Source: Anaerohabitans sp964387285 (GTDB lineage: Bacteria; Zhuqueibacterota; Zhuqueibacteria; Residuimicrobiales; Residuimicrobiaceae). From it: DNA of 64,000 bases. The position numbers and the translations under genes were made by a program. Within the stretch, counting starts at the first letter, position 1; the number at the start of each line of letters is the position of its first letter. Positions 63,973-64,000 of this stretch are shown one piece after another. Under the pieces are notes generated by a model. It saw nothing but the letters and a program-made list of their open reading frames with translations. It made no database searches and was not told where the DNA came from. The stretch lies in the NCBI GenBank assembly GCA_964387285.1, contig CAYLWO010000001.1:186001-250000 (forward strand), read 5' to 3'.

Positions 63973-64000
63973 CCTTGCGAAGGTTAGCAACCTTCGCAAG
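63973..64000. repeat. Palindrome family copy 3, cut by the window end
   Basis: The arm 63973-63985 equals CCTTGCGAAGGTT exactly. The loop is AGC, and the second arm AACCTTCGCAAG runs to 64000, where the window stops one base short of completing it. It lies 11 nt after the stop of the binding-protein gene on the plus strand, so this family occurs after genes of both orientations. Confidence 0.75.

Noticed and set aside
1..64000. tRNA, rRNA or transposase genes
   Set aside because: None was seen on either strand by eye. A tRNA scan and a profile search would settle it.

Overview
The window looks like a metagenome-assembled scaffold (one run of exactly 100 N) from an uncultured member of the FCB group, probably outside Bacteroidota proper and near Calditrichota/KSB1-like lineages. 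The basis for this is the TonB-dependent receptors with carboxypeptidase-regulatory N-domains, PorV/PorQ-type barrel proteins, a C-terminal sorting domain of the NYPNPFNP type, Asp-rich calcium-binding repeats and a PQQ-propeller family otherwise familiar from Planctomycetes. The phylum assignment is inference. No rRNA, tRNA, CRISPR or transposase was seen.

The 5' edge holds the last 31 codons of a plus-strand neutral zinc metallopeptidase. From 215 to 61567 every gene is on the minus strand. Read in the direction of transcription the order is as follows. (1) 61567-51617, cassette B: TonB receptor, large Asp-repeat secreted protein, PorV-like protein, parvulin-type PPIase lipoprotein, and an FG-GAP-like protein with a sorting domain that is broken by the assembly gap. 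(2) 51474-38562, cassette A, with the same gene order: TonB receptor, two tandem large Asp-repeat proteins, PorV-like protein, parvulin PPIase. (3) 38435-8422, a long catabolic block: two six-hairpin-like secreted enzymes, two organophosphate:Pi-type MFS transporters, a sodium:solute symporter, two glycerophosphodiesterases, an EEP-family hydrolase, a YVTN-propeller/phosphoesterase fusion, two GH36 alpha-galactosidase-like enzymes, GH92 and GH38 alpha-mannosidases, a sugar isomerase, a HAD phosphatase, an amidohydrolase and two paralogous Gfo/Idh/MocA oxidoreductases. (4) 8316-215: a third TonB receptor, an unknown membrane-anchored protein, a PQQ propeller protein with a degenerate methyltransferase-like domain, and a UroD/MtaA-like protein. 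On the right, divergent from cassette B across a 436-nt AT-rich spacer, are a ribose-type ABC permease and its periplasmic sugar-binding lipoprotein.

Taken together the locus looks like a large glycan-uptake and degradation region without SusD. The TonB receptor cassettes would handle the outer membrane. Secreted mannosidases, galactosidases and phosphodiesterases would cut an alpha-mannose/alpha-galactose substrate that may carry phosphodiesters. The MFS, SSS and ABC systems would import the products, and the oxidoreductases, isomerase and phosphatase would process them.

A striking structural feature is a set of nested palindromes. They lie just 3' of a stop codon at the end of each apparent transcription unit (137-183, 8384-8412, 38510-38538, 51519-51551) and after both ABC genes (62933-62985, 63973-64000), and they partition the locus into the blocks above. 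Four of them share one sequence family.
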